Source of the DNA: Rhododendron vialii
Taxonomy: Eukaryota > Streptophyta > Magnoliopsida > Ericales > Ericaceae
Direction: 5' to 3'
DNA length: 64,000 nt
Assembly: GCF_030253575.1 (NCBI RefSeq)
Contig: NC_080569.1
Location: 6,077,501 to 6,141,500 of the forward strand
Shown here: one piece after another, positions 11,183 to 24,176 of the stretch
How positions within the stretch are numbered: the stretch's first letter is position 1
How the letters are laid out: each line of letters opens with the position of its first letter
The notes under the pieces: generated by a model
Seen by the model: only the letters and a program-made list of their open reading frames with translations
The model's database searches: none
Told to the model about the DNA's origin: nothing
Translations under genes and position numbers: made by a program

Positions 11183-13323
11183 TTATTCTTTCCACACTGG
11201 AATTATTCCTTGAGCTGCCAAACGCTTCTCAACCCAGAAGACAACATGTTTTGCTGTTATTTTCTTCTCAAGAATGAGGAAAGGCTCAACAGTGCTCACT
11301 CCTGATCCGTACGAGGAAAGAGAAAACCCTTTTGGACCTATATAAGGAAGGAGAAGGATAATTTATGTGCATTGAGGTAGCAATACGGGTATAGTTTTCA
11401 ATTTGCCAACCGAAGACATACCAATGAGATCTCCATTGGGGAAGAAGGCCCAAAACGAGAATGGAATGCCCTTCTTCTCAAAGAAACCTTCAAGCTGTTA
11501 TAAGGTAATGAAACACCAGTTCAGATAACCGATAATTAGCATCTATATATGTATCAATTTTTGTTTTTGTCTTTAGAACTTTTTGGAAGATTTTCTGAGA
11601 GCAATTTATTTCTCAAGAACAAGATGTTACAACAAATTTCTGTTTGCTGTTCACAAAAACCTATTTTCCATGGCTTGGATATGCTAGTCGGTCAAGGTGC
11701 ATGTCCAGGGTCGGGACTCGGGTTCATACCCTCAACACTGTATAGTATTCCTAGACAACATGTTTTAATTAACTACAACCCTACTTGGGAGTTGGAATGA
11801 AATGGAATAAAGGAATCTATGGAATTTCTATGTCCCGTGACTCCGTCCATGTGAGAGGTAAGAAGGGTTTCTTTTCTAACTAATCCAAACATCTTGTTCT
11901 TCAAGTACAACAAATTAGAGGGTCCGAGTGTATAACTTGCTAGGGTGTTGGACACATATCCCATGCCCTCACCAAATCATCATGTGTTCTACAAAGGTAC
12001 TTACATATAGTCAAAAAGATCATATAACCCGAAAACACAAACACAATACAATAAGTGTGGCCTTACAGTTTGTATCATAGCCAACCTTGGAATGGGAATC
12101 TAATGACAACTTTGAACAGCTGAAATTACTGGAAACATAGGACTTACTCTGTTGTCCCCAAAAGATAACTCAAGCCCAGAGATATCATCTTGAGCTTCAA
12201 GAACTGCTCTCAGTGAAGGGATTACATCCTCCTCCATTAGCTCAGGTAGCGGCTTAGCAGGAACTTTTGCCGGGCGTTTTGGCTTCGAAGGAAGTGCTTC
12301 ATCAGCTGTCTTCACTTCCTTTGTCTCCTTTTCCTTTGTCTCCTTTGTTTCAGTAGCAACTAATTTCAACAACAAAGTAATGACGACAATATAAGAAGGA
12401 AAGTACCTGTATAAACAAACAAACAAAAAAGTACCCGTATAAACTCATTTCAACACAGTACTAATTCCTAGCCGGACACATCGGAAAGGGGGAAACAAAG
12501 GCATACCTGTAGGTGTAGACGATTCTTGCACAGCGGAGAAGGCAACAGTTGGGCGGAAAGCAACTGATTTACCAACCGTCTGCAGAAACCGGAAATATCA
12601 AACATCAAACCCTTAAAAAAAAAAAAAGAAGTTAGCATCATCCATGTTTGCATCATAATTTCAGAGGAATGAAACAAGAAAACCACAATGTTGCTATTAC
12701 TAAGATGCCAAAACTCATCTCCCTGAGCTTTCCTAGTCTATTGGAAACAATTCGGACATGCTCTTTAACTTGTTTTCAGGATCACACAACTTCTCTTAAC
12801 TGAATGATACACAGTTCGCAATCTTCCGGAAGGTTTCTCCTAAATAGTGTCATTCAGTAGACGTTTACCAATTTTTTTTTCTTTTTCTTTTTTTGGGTGG
12901 GTTTCTCTGATTAGTTCTTCAACCTTGGAATTGGAATCTTCTACTCTTTCTTCCAGTTAGGATAATTGGGGTTCCAACTTCCAACTTCTATCAATTGCAG
13001 GTCTCCGAAATAACCCTATAATCCACCATTTTACTTGCATCAGCATCCGAGTCTTCTCCAGAAAGCCAGTTGAAGAAACCTAAATAACTTCAATAATAAG
13101 CGCACACACACTGAAGTTCTAAACAAACACACAGATGCATGAATATACATTCGTGAATAGTACATACAGATGCTACATATTTGCATAGACAATTGCATAC
13201 TGGAGGATCTGGTTTTGCAAATACCGTTAGGAGAGTGGAGGAGCAGTTATTAGCTTTACGGCTGAAGTACGAAGAGGAAGGAAAGCTCGAAATGGCTATC
13301 GATCCTCCTACTGTTGTCGCCAT
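11183..13323 (-). CDS. ndhV: NdhV-like DUF2996 protein, chloroplast NDH complex subunit
   Basis: Exons (transcript order): 13323-13201 (or to 13225), 12579-12507, 12359-12148, 11494-11422, 11337-11183. With the longer first exon the product is 211 aa; with the alternative donor it is 203 aa, and both keep the frame. The N-terminus (MATTVGGSIAISSFPSSSYF) is Ser-rich, lacks early acidic residues and looks like a plastid transit peptide. A Lys/Glu-rich linker (ETKETKEKETKEVK) follows, then a conserved block ending PKGFSLSSYGSGVSTVEPFL...HVVFWVEKRLAAQGIIPVW. From memory this block is the plant DUF2996 family, identified as NdhV in Arabidopsis: a stromal-side subunit that stabilises the NDH complex for cyclic electron flow around photosystem I. 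The family call rests on recall of that C-terminal block. The donor choice in exon 1 is undecided. Confidence 0.78.
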
Positions 13324-13429
13324 TTTGTAGAGATAGAACTACAACTTCGGGAACTACTTGCTCTTTTCTTCTAATGGTCCGTCTCTACAGTCACTCGGTC
13401 ATGGTTTGCTTTCTTTATCTGTGTGTGTA

Positions 13430-13433
<4 letters not shown>

Positions 13434-13462
<29 letters not shown>

Positions 13463-13474
13463 GAGAGAGAGAGG
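13434..13474. repeat. (TG)n/(GA)n compound microsatellite upstream of NdhV
   Basis: A TGTGTG run passes directly into GAGAGA-GGGAGAGAGAGAGGG about 110-150 bp before the NdhV start codon. It therefore reads as a CT-rich tract in the sense of that gene, probably in the leader or core promoter. Confidence 0.85.
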
Positions 13475-13599
13475 GAGGATGAATTGGGAGCAGAGATCAT
13501 CATAAGAAGCAGAGGAGCGCAAGAGCCAGCAACGAGCCATTTTGATCCACACAATGCTTCGAGCAATCCATGCCACTAGTTTTTCAAGAGTCAAGAATT

Positions 13600-13880
13600 T
13601 ATTACCAGCCCCAGAGGGGTCCGATCTCCATGTCCGGAAAATTCTTGTGCGGAAAGGTTTTTCGGCTGTTGATTTTAAAGGCTGCTGATTTTGTCACTTC
13701 TTTTTTGTTAACGTCACTCCCCTGTAAGTGTATTTTTGCACCAAAAATACACTTGCAGGGGAGTGGCGTTAACAAAAAAAGGAGTGGCAAAATCATTTCC
13801 CATTTTAAAACATTCAATGGCCAAAAAATCCTTCGGTATAGAAGTACAGGAATTTTTGGCACAAAAGATCCTGTCTCTCC
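13600..13880. mobile_element. Foldback MITE with a 52-bp near-perfect hairpin
   Basis: The arms at 13687-13738 and 13742-13794 pair with four mismatches and one 1-nt indel around a 3-nt spacer. Weaker complementarity extends outward to roughly 13600 and 13880 (for example AAAATTCTTGTGC against its degraded complement near 13850). The element lies 280-560 bp upstream of the NdhV start. It is a foldback MITE; the transcribed strand could form a long hairpin RNA. Confidence 0.8.
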
Positions 13881-13982
13881 TCATAGTGGGTGGATTTACA
13901 ACAATATAGTGTCCAAATAAGCTATAGTTTGCTTTAACGCACACGCTCCCTCTCTCAATCTTTGCTTTTGCCTTGCGTATTT

Positions 13983-14224
13983 AGGCCCCGTTCCGAAACT
14001 CAATATAAGTACTTATTTTTTAAGAAGGCAATTTCAAGCTAAAAAATAATGTGTTTACGCAAATAATTTTTCTATCAATATGGATCTAATTTGATAAATC
14101 TCATCGAGATCTTTTATACGGTGCAAAAAAAAATTAAAAATTATTTTCCATTTACATTATTTTTAAATTTAAAAATATGAAATAAGTACTTATTTTTTAA
14201 GAAGGTGTTCTGGAACGGGACCTT
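13983..14224. mobile_element. Short MITE with GGTCCCGTTCC-type ends
   Basis: It opens GGCCCCGTTCCGAAACTC and closes TTCTGGAACGGGACC, inverted with respect to each other. AAGTACTTATTTTTTAAGAAGG sits next to both ends, in direct orientation. The core is AT-rich with no reading frame. A shorter relative lies at 40208-40303. Length and ends fit a hAT-type MITE, but no convincing target duplication was seen. From its end to the MutY stop codon (15306) I see only AT-rich spacer with a GA tract at 14717. Confidence 0.65.
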
Positions 14225-15305
14225 ATTCCTCATTAACGCTAATTTTAATTTGAAATGTTATCAAAAGACATTTTTTTTATGTTCACACTCTCGCTCACAC
14301 ACGCACATATGCATTATGCGACTTTGAGAGAAAAGAGAATCGAATTCTTTTCCGGTACTATGGTTGAAAGTTTTTACTGCCTGGCCTTAATAATTTTATC
14401 TCTCTTATGTTGCATCAGATATTTCTTCCATACGGATAAAAAAGAAGAATATATTTCTTCCATAATCGTATGTGTGTTTTCATAATGAACAAAATCCACA
14501 AGCAAGTTTTGGAAACGAAACAAGTATTTCTGACAATTTTAATTGTTTTCTTTCTTTTTTGTGTGTGTGAAAGCAAAACTAATGATCAGTGATGTCCTCC
14601 TTTTGCAACTTCAAGGAACTTTGGTAGGGAGGGAAATCAAGAACGAGTAGGGAAGAAAACACACTACACACTCATAGACCAAACTTCTTAAACCACAACT
14701 CCTGTTTCGTGTGTGTGCGCGAGAGAGAGAGAGAGATTACAATTGCATGCCGCGAAGTCTATAACTCACGTCTTGTTGCAACATAATCTCCAATATCAAC
14801 AACAACATTAGCAATAACGTTAGATTACAATTAGTTTACAAGTCCAATAAACTGCAACGCGGCATTGGAGCTGACAGACGTCGTTAAAATTGCCCAAAGG
14901 TTGACCGGTGACAAGTAGCAAAAGTTTAAATAGATAGTCAAATAATTAACGGGCCACTTTCTCATGGTCAAGGCATATTCCTTCATTTGCATAGAAATTG
15001 GAGAACTGACGCCAATTTTGCTGAGGAAGAGCACAGCAAAATTGTCATTAAACATGCAGTCTAATGACTTAATCATGTGCTAAGCACCCCCCCGCCCTTC
15101 AAAAAAAAAAAAGGAAAAGAAAAAAAAAAGACTTGTCCATAACTTCTCAATTTGCCAGTAAATCTTGTTCGAGATAGAATGTTGCTTACCAAATGGTGCA
15201 GTGTTCTCTGGAAGAGAGACTTGAAGCTATCTACAGAATATCTTCAAGATTGACTTTAGAGGTCAAGAACTCTTTAGTTCACTGCACCACCAAAACTTTT
15301 TGAGT

Positions 15306-18300
15306 TCATGATGTCATTTTCTTTGTTGCTTTTCCATTGATGGGTTTTGATTTGTCTTGCTTGAACTTCTGAATCATAGAGTAAACCTGCATACAGAAGA
15401 TAAATTATGAGATCAAACAGAATGATAATGTAAATACAGATTGGTAGACATATGCAACTCGAATACAAAGATAAGGACATCAAACCATGATTTTACTGCA
15501 TCTTACTTCATCAAAAATTAAAAAAGAATAGTATTGGCATTCCATATTTCCACCATGAAAATGATGGATAAATTTGTAAATCACAGTTTTGATGACGCTC
15601 AACTTTGCATGTCATGGGGTTGAATTTCGTACTCGAGGACTGAGGGACCATTGCTTGAGGAATAGGAAAAGTATAAGCAGGTAAGACCAAGAACGTGAAC
15701 ATTAAACAGCCACCTGGTACAAATATTGCCAGAGCTTAATTCGCTCAGTCCGCCTTAACCGGTCATGTATATGATCCAAAACAAGCAGGCTGCCAAAACC
15801 CAGTTTTTACCGACAAGCTAATAGCGTGCATCTTAAGAACGGATAAAAGTTCAAATCAGAAATACTAGCCAACTGTAATATTAAGCATTTTTCCGTTTGA
15901 GATGCCATTGGAAAGTGGAAATACCCTTCAAATGGGGACCTTAACACAGAAATCTAGATTGAAGGATTGCCAACTTTGTCTGTTACCTTCCTGACTCCAG
16001 ATGTTAATCCCATGCTTGAAAGGGCCTTGCCATCCACAGACTTCCATGCCATAGTTTTGCTGTCAGGTTTTCCGTGCAAAACATGCTTCCCGCCTTCATG
16101 CCAGCAGAAGCAAAGAAGAATTTTAGCGCAGTATGGGACACCAACTCATGAGTATCTGTGTGTGCGCGCGCATCAACAGACAACAGCATGTGCATGGTGT
16201 TGGCATGCATATGGTGTCTCCCACATGCATGTGCACGGCAGCACGTGTACATGTATGTGAAAGGGGGAGAGGTGAGAGGAGAACCAAACCTTTTAGACGT
16301 ATAACCAGCAACTCCACAAACATCTTAAGACGAATGTGACTGAACACATGGACGTATTCTCCAATATCTTCCCTCGAAACTACAGAACAAGACTTTTTGA
16401 CGTCTAATTTGAAAGACTTCTTCAAGAACTGATCAATAGCATGTCTTCTTGTGGCCAAATCAGCCTCGACCTCCACCAGGACAGATGGAAACTCCCAGAG
16501 GCCAGCAAGTAAACCTTCTTCTGGCCTCTTTACTAGAAGAAATCTACCATCAAGTTGAAATTCCTCTTTAGTATCTTGGCCTTCCAATATCTCCACGACA
16601 GTGACAGCAGCAAAGTCATGTCTCTGTTTGGACTTTACAACCTTTATAGGATAATCTGTAACTTGTGCTGATCTCTGTTTCGTGGCCAGAGATAATGCAC
16701 AACAGTGGGCTGAGACAGGACAAACAGAGCAGCTTGGGCTCAAGGGAGTGCATACTGTAGCACCAAATTCCATTAGAGCCTGGTTGAAATCTCCAGGCCT
16801 AGAAGGATCAACTAATTGCCCTGATAGCTTCCTGGCCAAAATATATCCGAAATCCAAATAAGACATGATAGCCAAAAACTCTTGGAAAACATTTTCAAAA
16901 ATCCTAGTTAGAGGAGACAACAAAACGTTCACTGACAGGATTATGACAGTTACATCATTCCTTTCCTCTAATTCCGAGTATCATCACTGAAGGAAATAGT
17001 GTTTTACCTGGATACGTGTTACCTGAGCATTAATAGCAAAACAGCAACGTTTTATCCCTTCTCACCCTATATTGAATCAAATTCTGGAATAAATGACACT
17101 TACCAAAAGTTCTTGATTGTGACCGAATGTTTGGGATTAGCAGAAATAGCCTTTAGTCTGGCAACCACCCTAACTACATTTCCATCAACCACTGGCACTG
17201 CCTAAAACACAAAAATTTGAAATAATGAAATGGACGAAGATGCTCCTTTCATGACTGGAATAGGAAGTAACACAGGTACCCACCTCCTTGAATGCAATGG
17301 AGGCAATTGCACCTGCTGTATAATCTCCTATACCTGGGACCTTCCGAAGAGCTGCAACTGTTTTAGGAAAGATGTCTCCTCCTTCAACAATCTTTTTTGC
17401 TCCCTAACAGGTCATGGGAGAGGCAAAAAGGGAGTCACAGAATTAAGTACAGTATGCTGAAATGTTAAGACAAAGATTTCAATCCATTTACAAAAAATAA
17501 AATGGTCTTATAGCATGATAATCACTGTAAGTATCATTGTTTTCCTAAACTCACTTGCTCTTCTAAAGATGGAAGATATGACCAATTTATTTAGTGTTTT
17601 CAAACAACAGAGGACCAACTTTCTCAGCCGATTTGAGCAGCTCATTTATTCCAACACCCAAATGGCTAAGAATGTCACGATGAGGTATTGAGTTCACCCA
17701 ACGAAGTAGGCACGGATAGAGAAATACATGCTGCTGTGTCCATTCCCCAAAGTCACCCACCTACTCAGGAATGGCATTTTTTCATGGAAGCTTGCTATAA
17801 GCTTCTCAGATGAGGAGCTCTCTCACTTGTAATTTGCTAGACCCTATAACTCCACGATTACTGGCAAGGTGGACCAGTTATCCTCATTTGAGTATAGATA
17901 AAGGAGTACCTTCGTCAACCCAAAGGTCAATCTGGAATATGCAAAATAATCATCTTGCTATGAATCTTGAAACAACAACAATTTATCAGCAGGTTTGGCT
18001 AGAGGAATTGTAGCACTTAACCAATGTGTGCAAAAGTGCAAATCGTCTGAATCCTCCCGTTACAGTAGATTATCAAAAACTCCCGATATTGTTGAAATAT
18101 TATCTCGAATAGTACACTTTGAAAATACCAAACAGAACCCAAGAAAAAAAGAAGATTCATATCAAAAAGTTTAAGAAATATCCAGCTGCACAAGGAACTA
18201 AGCTATGTAAATAAGTGCAAACATGAAAAACAGCGGCGTAGGAATTTCTCACCTCTAGCAGATACCGTGCTCGTCTGTAATACCCCAAACCCGCCCACAT

Positions 18301-18948
18301 CTCATTCACCTCCTGCACAAACCATAGCAATAAAAACTCTCAAAAAAAAAAAAATTTTAATATCCTTCACAAAATTAACAACACGAGTTCAATCGATAAC
18401 ACAAAGAAAGAGGCGCAAAAAACCTCGAGAGAAGCGCGAGCGAGATGACCAAGAGTAGGCCATTTCTGCATCCACCGGTTAAAGTAACCGATTACGGCCT
18501 GAACCCTAGTCTGCTGAAGCATTACTTCAGAAACCCACACAGCATAAGCCCTTCTCTCACTTTCCTCTTCGTCGTTACCATCCTTGCCTTCAACGCTGCA
18601 GCTGCTGATTCTTCGCCAAGGGAGGTCCCTCTGGTTGAGGTCGTACCACTCCAGGAGGGAAGCCCTGATTTCTAGGGTTTCGTTTCTGCTGAAACCCAAG
18701 TCTTCAATGTCCGACACTGTCGGTGCCTCTTCTTCCTCGTTGTCGTTGTATTTAGGTTTCGTGCGAGTGATCCGTCGTGGTCTCTTTCTGGTGGTGGTGG
18801 TCGCGGCCGCAGCCGCCGCTGCATTCGTCTTCTTCTTCGAGCCCATGGATAATAACGGCGAATATTTCGAAGAGCAGAGTATTCCCCGCCAAGCGATTTG
18901 TTTGAAAATATTACTACTAGTTCGGGTTGGCTGTGAGTGGCATGGCAT
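15306..18948 (-). CDS. MUTYH: MutY/MUTYH adenine DNA glycosylase
   Basis: This enzyme removes adenine mispaired with 8-oxoguanine in base-excision repair. Exons (transcript order): 18948-18424, 18312-18253, 17403-17284, 17201-17104, 16831-16290, 16093-15987, 15386-15306; total 510 aa. Visible signatures: [11 protein letters not shown] with the catalytic Glu (about 141), the helix-hairpin-helix [12 protein letters not shown] (about 214-226), [11 protein letters not shown] with the catalytic Asp (about 241), and the iron-sulphur ligands Cys295, 302, 305 and 311 in C-x6-C-x2-C-x5-C spacing. A C-terminal NUDIX-like 8-oxoG recognition domain follows ([16 protein letters not shown]). An internal Met at 18846 (MGSKKKTN) would give a 476-aa form without the 34-residue basic, hydroxylated N-terminus, so use of both starts could serve mitochondria and nucleus. 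All key residues are present and the gene looks intact. Confidence 0.95.
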
Positions 18949-19856
18949 GTCAAGCTAAGCTGATTTGTTTTTTGGAATATTTTTTGGTTTCTGGTGAATT
19001 TTCCAGCAATTTATTAGCTTATTGTTCACACCCGAGCGATTCCGCGCTCACATCCGCTTTGGATTCGATAAATACATTACTTGTGAAGTATGTATTGATC
19101 ACATATGTACTAGTACATACAAATTCAAAGAAAAATAAAAAAGACCAAGCGGCAAAAATTTCGATCCATTTGGTTAAATTTATGGATCCTCTAGTCAAAA
19201 TGAACCAGAAAAATTAAACATAAACCTAAAAAAAAAGACTTCCCATACGGTCTAAAAGTCTGGGAGTTGTTTTTCTTGTTTATGCTTGTTGTAATCTGTT
19301 TTTTAGACTTGTAGTAATCTTTTAGTTAATTTGACTGGCTTTTGTTCATTGGGGTTGTAATATGCTAACTCATGTATTGACTCTTTATCTTTTTATGAAG
19401 TTCTTTTGTGTGCCCAAAAAAATAAAAATAAAAAAGATTTCCCAATTCCCAATAGATGGACTCTTCTGATAAGTAGCGTTTTAGACATTTTTGAACACCA
19501 CCATGATTTATGCTGCAAAAAACACCCACTAATCCTGGACAAGGATTGACTCATCTGGAAAAGATACCCAGATACTCATCGCTACTCAAAGGGAAAACTG
19601 AAATTTAAAGCACTTTTGGAAGAACCAGACATCTGCATTTTATAATCGACTTGATAAACAAGTAGACGATTCACTACATGGTCTCAGCAAATACCGATTC
19701 GGTCCAATAAGAAAGTTGTGCTCCATGATCTAACCCCCATAATAGATTTTACACAAGTGACGAGACCTTCAGCATTTCAGGCATGTTTGATAAACCGTTA
19801 CAGTTTTGGGAGATCAGTAATGAGGTCAGGACGGTACTTCAACCCGAAATCCGCCT
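18949..19856. other. Spacer between MutY (5' side) and oligoribonuclease (3' side)
   Basis: This holds the MutY promoter and leader and the oligoribonuclease 3' UTR. A T-rich stretch at about 19255-19440 (GTTGTAATCTG...TTTTATGAAGTTC, then an A-rich run) resembles the 3' end of a plant LINE. No coding part accompanies it, so this is only a suggestion. Confidence 0.4.
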
Positions 19857-22800
19857 TCACTTCTTTTGCTTTGATGGTTTAAATATATTCGCCTTGAGGT
19901 ATTTCAGTTCAGCTATGCTTTCCCTGATGTCATCCATTGCTCTATGCTTGTTTTCCTTGGCAGGAGCTTTCCTGTTCTCTAGCAGTAAGTCATGGCGGTT
20001 GAACACGAAACGAAGCCAAATTGTCAGAAACTACAACAAATCCAGTCAGAGCTTTATGAAGTTTGGAGGAATGACCCTACGTACGGAATTCAAATAAACG
20101 AACATTTTCACAAAGATCCAACATGAAGCAGAGAAAGACGTACCCATTTGAACTGGAAAAGAAAATTAATAACTATTACCTTTAGGGTACCACCGAAAGC
20201 ACAGGGCCCTGACACTGCTAACGTCAACGATTACATGGTAGAAAAGACTGGCCAAATCTGGCATATACTTCTGCAAAAAAAGGAAATTGGGGAATATAGC
20301 AAAACAACTTCAGATGTCGAATTGTACTTGAAAAAATGAAAAGGGACAAACAACTACCAAGAAGGCATTTGGAGGAAATCATGCTAATGAAAAAAATATG
20401 TTCAAAATTCGCAGTTAAAAACATCTGCTAGAATGGCTAAGATGACAGTAAGTAAACCCTTCTTTCTTATTTGAAGATAGTGAAAACAGAGTCCTGGTTT
20501 CTTTTCTCCACAGTAACAAAACACGGCCATTAATCAGAATGACTCCCAATCAGAAATGTTAATGTATATAACTTGAGAGTAATGGCAGACCATCAGAGAT
20601 TACAAGGACAAATCAACAGGTTTTCAGTCAACCAAGGAAAACGCACTTACCAGTTACCAAGATAAAATTGCTAAAAATAAACATAGAAAAAACCCTCCTA
20701 CCTTCAAAAACAGAAAATCCGTGTAAACTGAATTTCCGGCAAGAAGAGGTGTATACGTGCCTACGTATCTCTTTACAAACTCAATAACCTAGAACAAGGA
20801 AAAACATGTCAGTGAAGATTAGATTGAACAACGGAATTGAAAACCAAGCTGCAGAAAAATGTATATTATCAAGCATCGTCATCCAGGTTATGTGAATGGT
20901 AACCACCCAAACCCAACTAAACCTTGTGGCCCAATCAATTCGGATCGGCTATGTGGAATCTTGTTCGCTCATGTGGATGCTAAAAATTCTCTCTAAAATA
21001 GCTTTTGAATTTAAAGAAATAATCGTTACCGTGAGAACTACAAGAATGTAAATACGACGATGTGATACTATTTCAAATACTTATGGAAGTCATACTATTT
21101 CAAGGCTATCGTACGTGTCAATCTGTTACATGCTGGCTCTCTGCATAAGCGAAAAAGGTGACAATGAGAAGTGCATTACATGCTGCTTCACCAAAGTTCA
21201 TAATACCAAGCAATCCAAATAGGATATACTCCACATGGTGCCCCAAAAGAAAAGTTTGCAAACCAACTTATCAGGACATTGTTCTCTAAAAATGCCACAA
21301 ACTTTATGGAGGAGATACTACCCCGTAGAACAGTTATTGCATCCTTGAAGGGTTTGGACTTAATTTACCAAGGGTGTGCTATTGAAAAGCTCAAACTAAA
21401 CTTACCCAGTGAAAAATTCACAAGCAAGTTATAGACGATAGATTCTTTGATCTCATATTGAAGTACTGTAGTACTCACTATGCATTTCTACATTGAAGAA
21501 TTAGCCATTCCCAAATATGAACTTTAAGCCTTACCAGTACAAGACACAGCCAAAAAGAAAGGTTAGCAACTAAAAAGATTACCTGCTTTTCAGCCTCCTG
21601 TTCACCAGTTGTACTTTGGAGCACCTTTTCTGTCAACCCTGAGTTCAACTTAAAATGATTAAGCTTACACAAGCCTTGCTAAGGCAAGAAGACCCATCTT
21701 AAATGCACCTATATGCATGCAAGGAACATAATGGTGGAACATAATAGCATATACAATCAAGGTGACAGCAATAGCACTCATAGCCTAAGATTTCCAAATT
21801 GCTTACCACTTGCTGCATGATGAGTTTGACACCATTCTCCCATTCTATCCAAACATTCCTTACTTTGATAGATTACCAAATCAGGACCCTGAATAGAGTA
21901 CGAAAAGATTCAGTTTGCAATAAACGGAGAATCACTTCAGAGGCTACCGTTAATGGGTTTTCATGCATAAGATCTACTAACACAAACAAGTGAGAGAGCA
22001 CTTCAAGGTCCAAGTCATGAGATTTAATCGTGCAAGTGATAAAATTAATCAATGATCAATGAAAAACAAAATAAAATGCAACCAGAAAGCGGAACCATTA
22101 ATTAGAGTACTTATATTTTCTTTTCCCTGATTTCATTTAATACAGTCATCTGAAGTTTGCCTCAAGTCAAGCAGAAAGAAGTATAATAAATCACAGAGAG
22201 GCATACGGTAGAGAATCTACTGACGAATCAGGATCATATCGCAGAGCGCAACTGATTGTGAATATAGTATCACCTCCTTAATACTCGTTAAACCGTTTAA
22301 CACATGTGTGGGCACGCATAGTAACTAAATTTCTTTGATTTCAACAATGGCGTTGAATGTCGACACAGATACAAGATGTTTGACATGGAGAACTCTAGTA
22401 ATAAAGGCACAGGATGCAAAATACAAATGAATAGTCTATATATGTATAAAACTTATGTGCATACTACCCTTTAGCACATCCGCCTGAAGTCTCCAGTATT
22501 GTCAAGTATGACATCACCGATTGTTGTGATCTTAAATAAAGACAAAAATCAGAAAGGTTGGGAACGGCAACATACGGAAATAGACTCTACGAAAAGGATA
22601 ATAACCTAGAAAAAATGTTGTAACGAGCACATAAGTGAACAACACCAATTCTTTGGAATCATGGTGTCCAGAGAGAGAGAGAGACCTCAATCGATTTGGA
22701 CAAATTGCCATCTGTGACTACACAAGCAATCTCCAGTATTCTGTCAACTTCCACATTTAGACCTGCGTAGGTAACAAAAAACCTATATAACAGCCAATAT

Positions 22801-24176
22801 GAATGCAAAGAACAGCCGACTATGAGAACATTTCTAACCAAGAAAATCATATCAATTTAAACAGGATAATTTCAAGGCATGATTTTCCAAGAACCTAATC
22901 ATAGTCATCTTTCTTGTATCACTGGAGTCTTACTTTATCTTTATCTAGTATAACTAACAATCTGGCTTGGTAATACATTTTCTACTGTTTCGTATGATGG
23001 TGGTATTTAGTCAATATTATGTATTTCTAGACATGGGCTGTAATTCTCCCATGAGCTTGTGAGTCCAGTCATGTAATTTTGAACTTATAAGAAGAGTCTT
23101 ATTCAGGCTCATGTAGGATTTGGCAGACATTTTGGCCAGCGTCGGGGTCCAAGCTGAGGAGGACAGGGAAGTGTTCCAGAACGTATCTCATAAGTGGATC
23201 ATGGATGATATAACGCAGTGGGTCTAGAGAAGAGTGTTTAGTCTGTTTTTCTTTCCTACTTATCCAAAAAGATAAGAGGTTTTGGCCCATTTGGCAAATA
23301 TAAGAAGTTAAATCCTGCTAGGAAGAGTTTATCTGTTGTATCCAAAGAAGACCTTGAGACAGCTATACGTTTTTTACATATCAAAGCAATTCCAGGCAAT
23401 ATACTGCCATTCACTTCACTGACATGTTTGATGTTGCAAATTTTGTACAACCATATATTCCGTATGAGAATCCTCTTTTCTTGCCCCAGCCAAGGAACTG
23501 AGTGCTAGTTGAATGAATTAAAACAATACATACCTGTCATTTCCAAATCAATCCAAACAAGCGGCAACTTATACTCTCCTGAAACCATTTCTACGGGTTG
23601 TTGACACCCACTGTCACTCTTGGTAAGTATCGTTTCTCCTGAGCTGTCACCCTTTTCCTCGCCCCTAGCTGCATCATGGACACACTTTAGTGGCATCAAA
23701 TAGACACTGAAAACAGAAATGTGAAGTTAATTGGCAAGGAGTAATCAGCACAATAAAATTAAAAATCTTGAGGATTCATCTCCCAACCAAGTATTACAGA
23801 TTAGCAGTTTTATGATACCGTAGCTATGAATCTCATTTTCCCATCACATGTGACTACATTAGAAAAATATGCCGCCATTCTAACCACGATGTCTATCAAA
23901 GTTCAAGGTCAATAACGATTCAAAGGTCAGATTAGACCCCCAAAATCGATCCCTTGTAGAGTTGAGTTCATCTGAGTTTTAGTGCACAAGGAAAATAGAA
24001 GTAACAGTAATACATAACACACGAAAAAAAGGGATAAAGATGGCAGATTTATGTGCAGTTTAACCTCTTTCATTAGCATTTTCCTGATGAACAGTAGGTA
24101 CTGCAGAGTCTGTCTGTTCTCTGTCATCTGCAACATCCACTTCAAGCAAGGAAAATGCATTTGCAAACTGATTCAT
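19857..24176 (-). CDS. ORN: Oligoribonuclease, DEDDh 3'-5' exonuclease
   Basis: Oligoribonuclease degrades 2-5-nt RNA fragments to mononucleotides; plant copies also act in organelles. Exons (transcript order): 24176-24065, 23668-23534, 22762-22686, 21888-21807, 21638-21583, 20788-20702, 20270-20180, 19978-19857; total 253 aa. Motif I is VWIDLEMTG (Asp78, Glu80), with NVEVDRILEIACVVTDG after it. Motif II is LLAGNSVYTDFLFL (Asp178). Motif III is HRAMDDIRESI (His225, Asp230). All five DEDDh residues are present and ordered as in E. coli Orn. The first ~67 residues are acidic and unlike a transit peptide. An upstream exon (about 25600-25740) may add leader sequence or another N-terminus: it contains a 21-codon ATG frame starting near 25700. 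The start at 24176 is the first ATG contiguous with the conserved frame, so it is likely but not certain. Confidence 0.93.

Noticed and set aside
22905-23510. Oligoribonuclease intron segment that looked like a possible pseudogene fragment
   Set aside because: Several readable stretches on both strands, but none matched a family I could name with confidence.
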